Source: Alphaproteobacteria bacterium (GTDB lineage: Bacteria; Pseudomonadota; Alphaproteobacteria; Caulobacterales; Caulobacteraceae). From it: a stretch of 64,000 nt of DNA. The notes beneath the pieces are model-generated. The model ran no database searches. It had not been told where the DNA came from and saw only the letters and a program-made list of their open reading frames with translations. Position numbers and translations under genes: made by a program. This document shows, piece by piece, positions 63,872-64,000 of this stretch (positions within the stretch are counted from its first letter, which is position 1; each line of letters opens with the position of its first letter). The stretch is from the NCBI GenBank assembly GCA_018821435.1, contig JAHJME010000015.1:124001-188000 (forward strand), given 5' to 3'.

Positions 63872-64000
63872 CTAAGCGCCCTTGAGAACGTCCAGCAGCG
63901 TGGTGCCGAGGGCCGCCGGGGACGGCGACACGCGGATGCCCGCTGCTTCCATGGCTGCGATCTTGTCCTCGGCGCCGCCCTTGCCGCCGGAGATGATCGC
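63872..64000 (-). CDS. sucD: succinyl-CoA synthetase alpha subunit, C-terminal end (partial)
   Basis: The last 42 codons, TAG at 63874-63872, read [20 protein letters not shown] and end in [11 protein letters not shown], the typical SucD C-terminus. The gene runs off the window edge. It lies 83 bases upstream of sucA, as in other alphaproteobacterial operons. Confidence 0.93.
   Translation of the reverse strand, partial: AIISGGKGGAEDKIAAMEAAGIRVSPSPAALGTTLLDVLKGA

Noticed and set aside
60879..63875. Nearly 1000-codon plus-strand open frame opposite sucA
   Set aside because: Same antisense artefact; sucA on the minus strand is unmistakable.

Overview
The window is about 69% G+C, densely coded on both strands, and looks like chromosomal DNA of an alphaproteobacterium of the order Caulobacterales (Caulobacter or Phenylobacterium type). 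The reasons are the gene set (COQ9, a DUF1013/TrcR regulator, paired DUF465 proteins, TIGR02444, a sucD-sucA-sucB-lpd order, a RibB with a degenerate RibA half) and the codon bias. I see no tRNA, rRNA, CRISPR array, insertion sequence or prophage. Most of it is housekeeping and accessory metabolism.

Layout. 0-4.8 kb: cofactor and quality-control genes on the minus strand (nucleotidyltransferase, thiD, folP, ftsH, rpsU). rpsU appears to start at CTG. 4.9-10.4 kb: COQ9, purEK, a diguanylate cyclase, small DUF465 proteins, UbiX and TrcR. 10.4-14.1 kb: an RTX metalloprotease and a RibBX/FMN-reductase pair. 14.1-23.6 kb: acyl-CoA ligase, acyl-CoA dehydrogenase and enoyl-CoA hydratase, then a serine hydrolase, a MATE pump, rfbD and an amino-acid permease. 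23.8-27 kb: a lipoprotein joining redoxin, cytochrome c, type II copper monooxygenase and EF-hand parts, then a 2-hydroxyacid dehydrogenase.

27-33 kb may be a phosphate-stress block: a TetR regulator, a one-piece TetR-DNA-binding/glycosyltransferase fusion whose start codon lies in a perfect palindrome, a Pho-box-like repeat, a Nudix hydrolase, and phnCDE. 32.8-35.2 kb holds polyamine genes (a PLP decarboxylase and a deoxyhypusine-synthase-family enzyme). 35.3-42.6 kb holds a PAP2 phosphatase, a large exported CHAT (caspase-like) protein head-to-head with an exported trypsin-like protease (their start codons share two bases), and a molybdopterin/cytochrome b pair. 42.7-50.9 kb holds thioesterase, hydrolase, MFS/TetR, crotonase, pentapeptide-repeat, CorA and CHAP genes. 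51-57.4 kb holds terC, priA, a small transaldolase, DUF484, xerC and two small exported proteins.

57.5-64 kb is the 2-oxoglutarate dehydrogenase operon (sucD end, sucA, sucB, lpd). A 52-residue AbrB/MazE-like reading frame with no adjacent toxin sits between sucB and lpd.

One structural pattern runs through the window. Convergent gene pairs either overlap or nearly touch, or are separated by a G-rich/C-rich inverted-repeat element. There are five such elements, and all lie between convergent genes.
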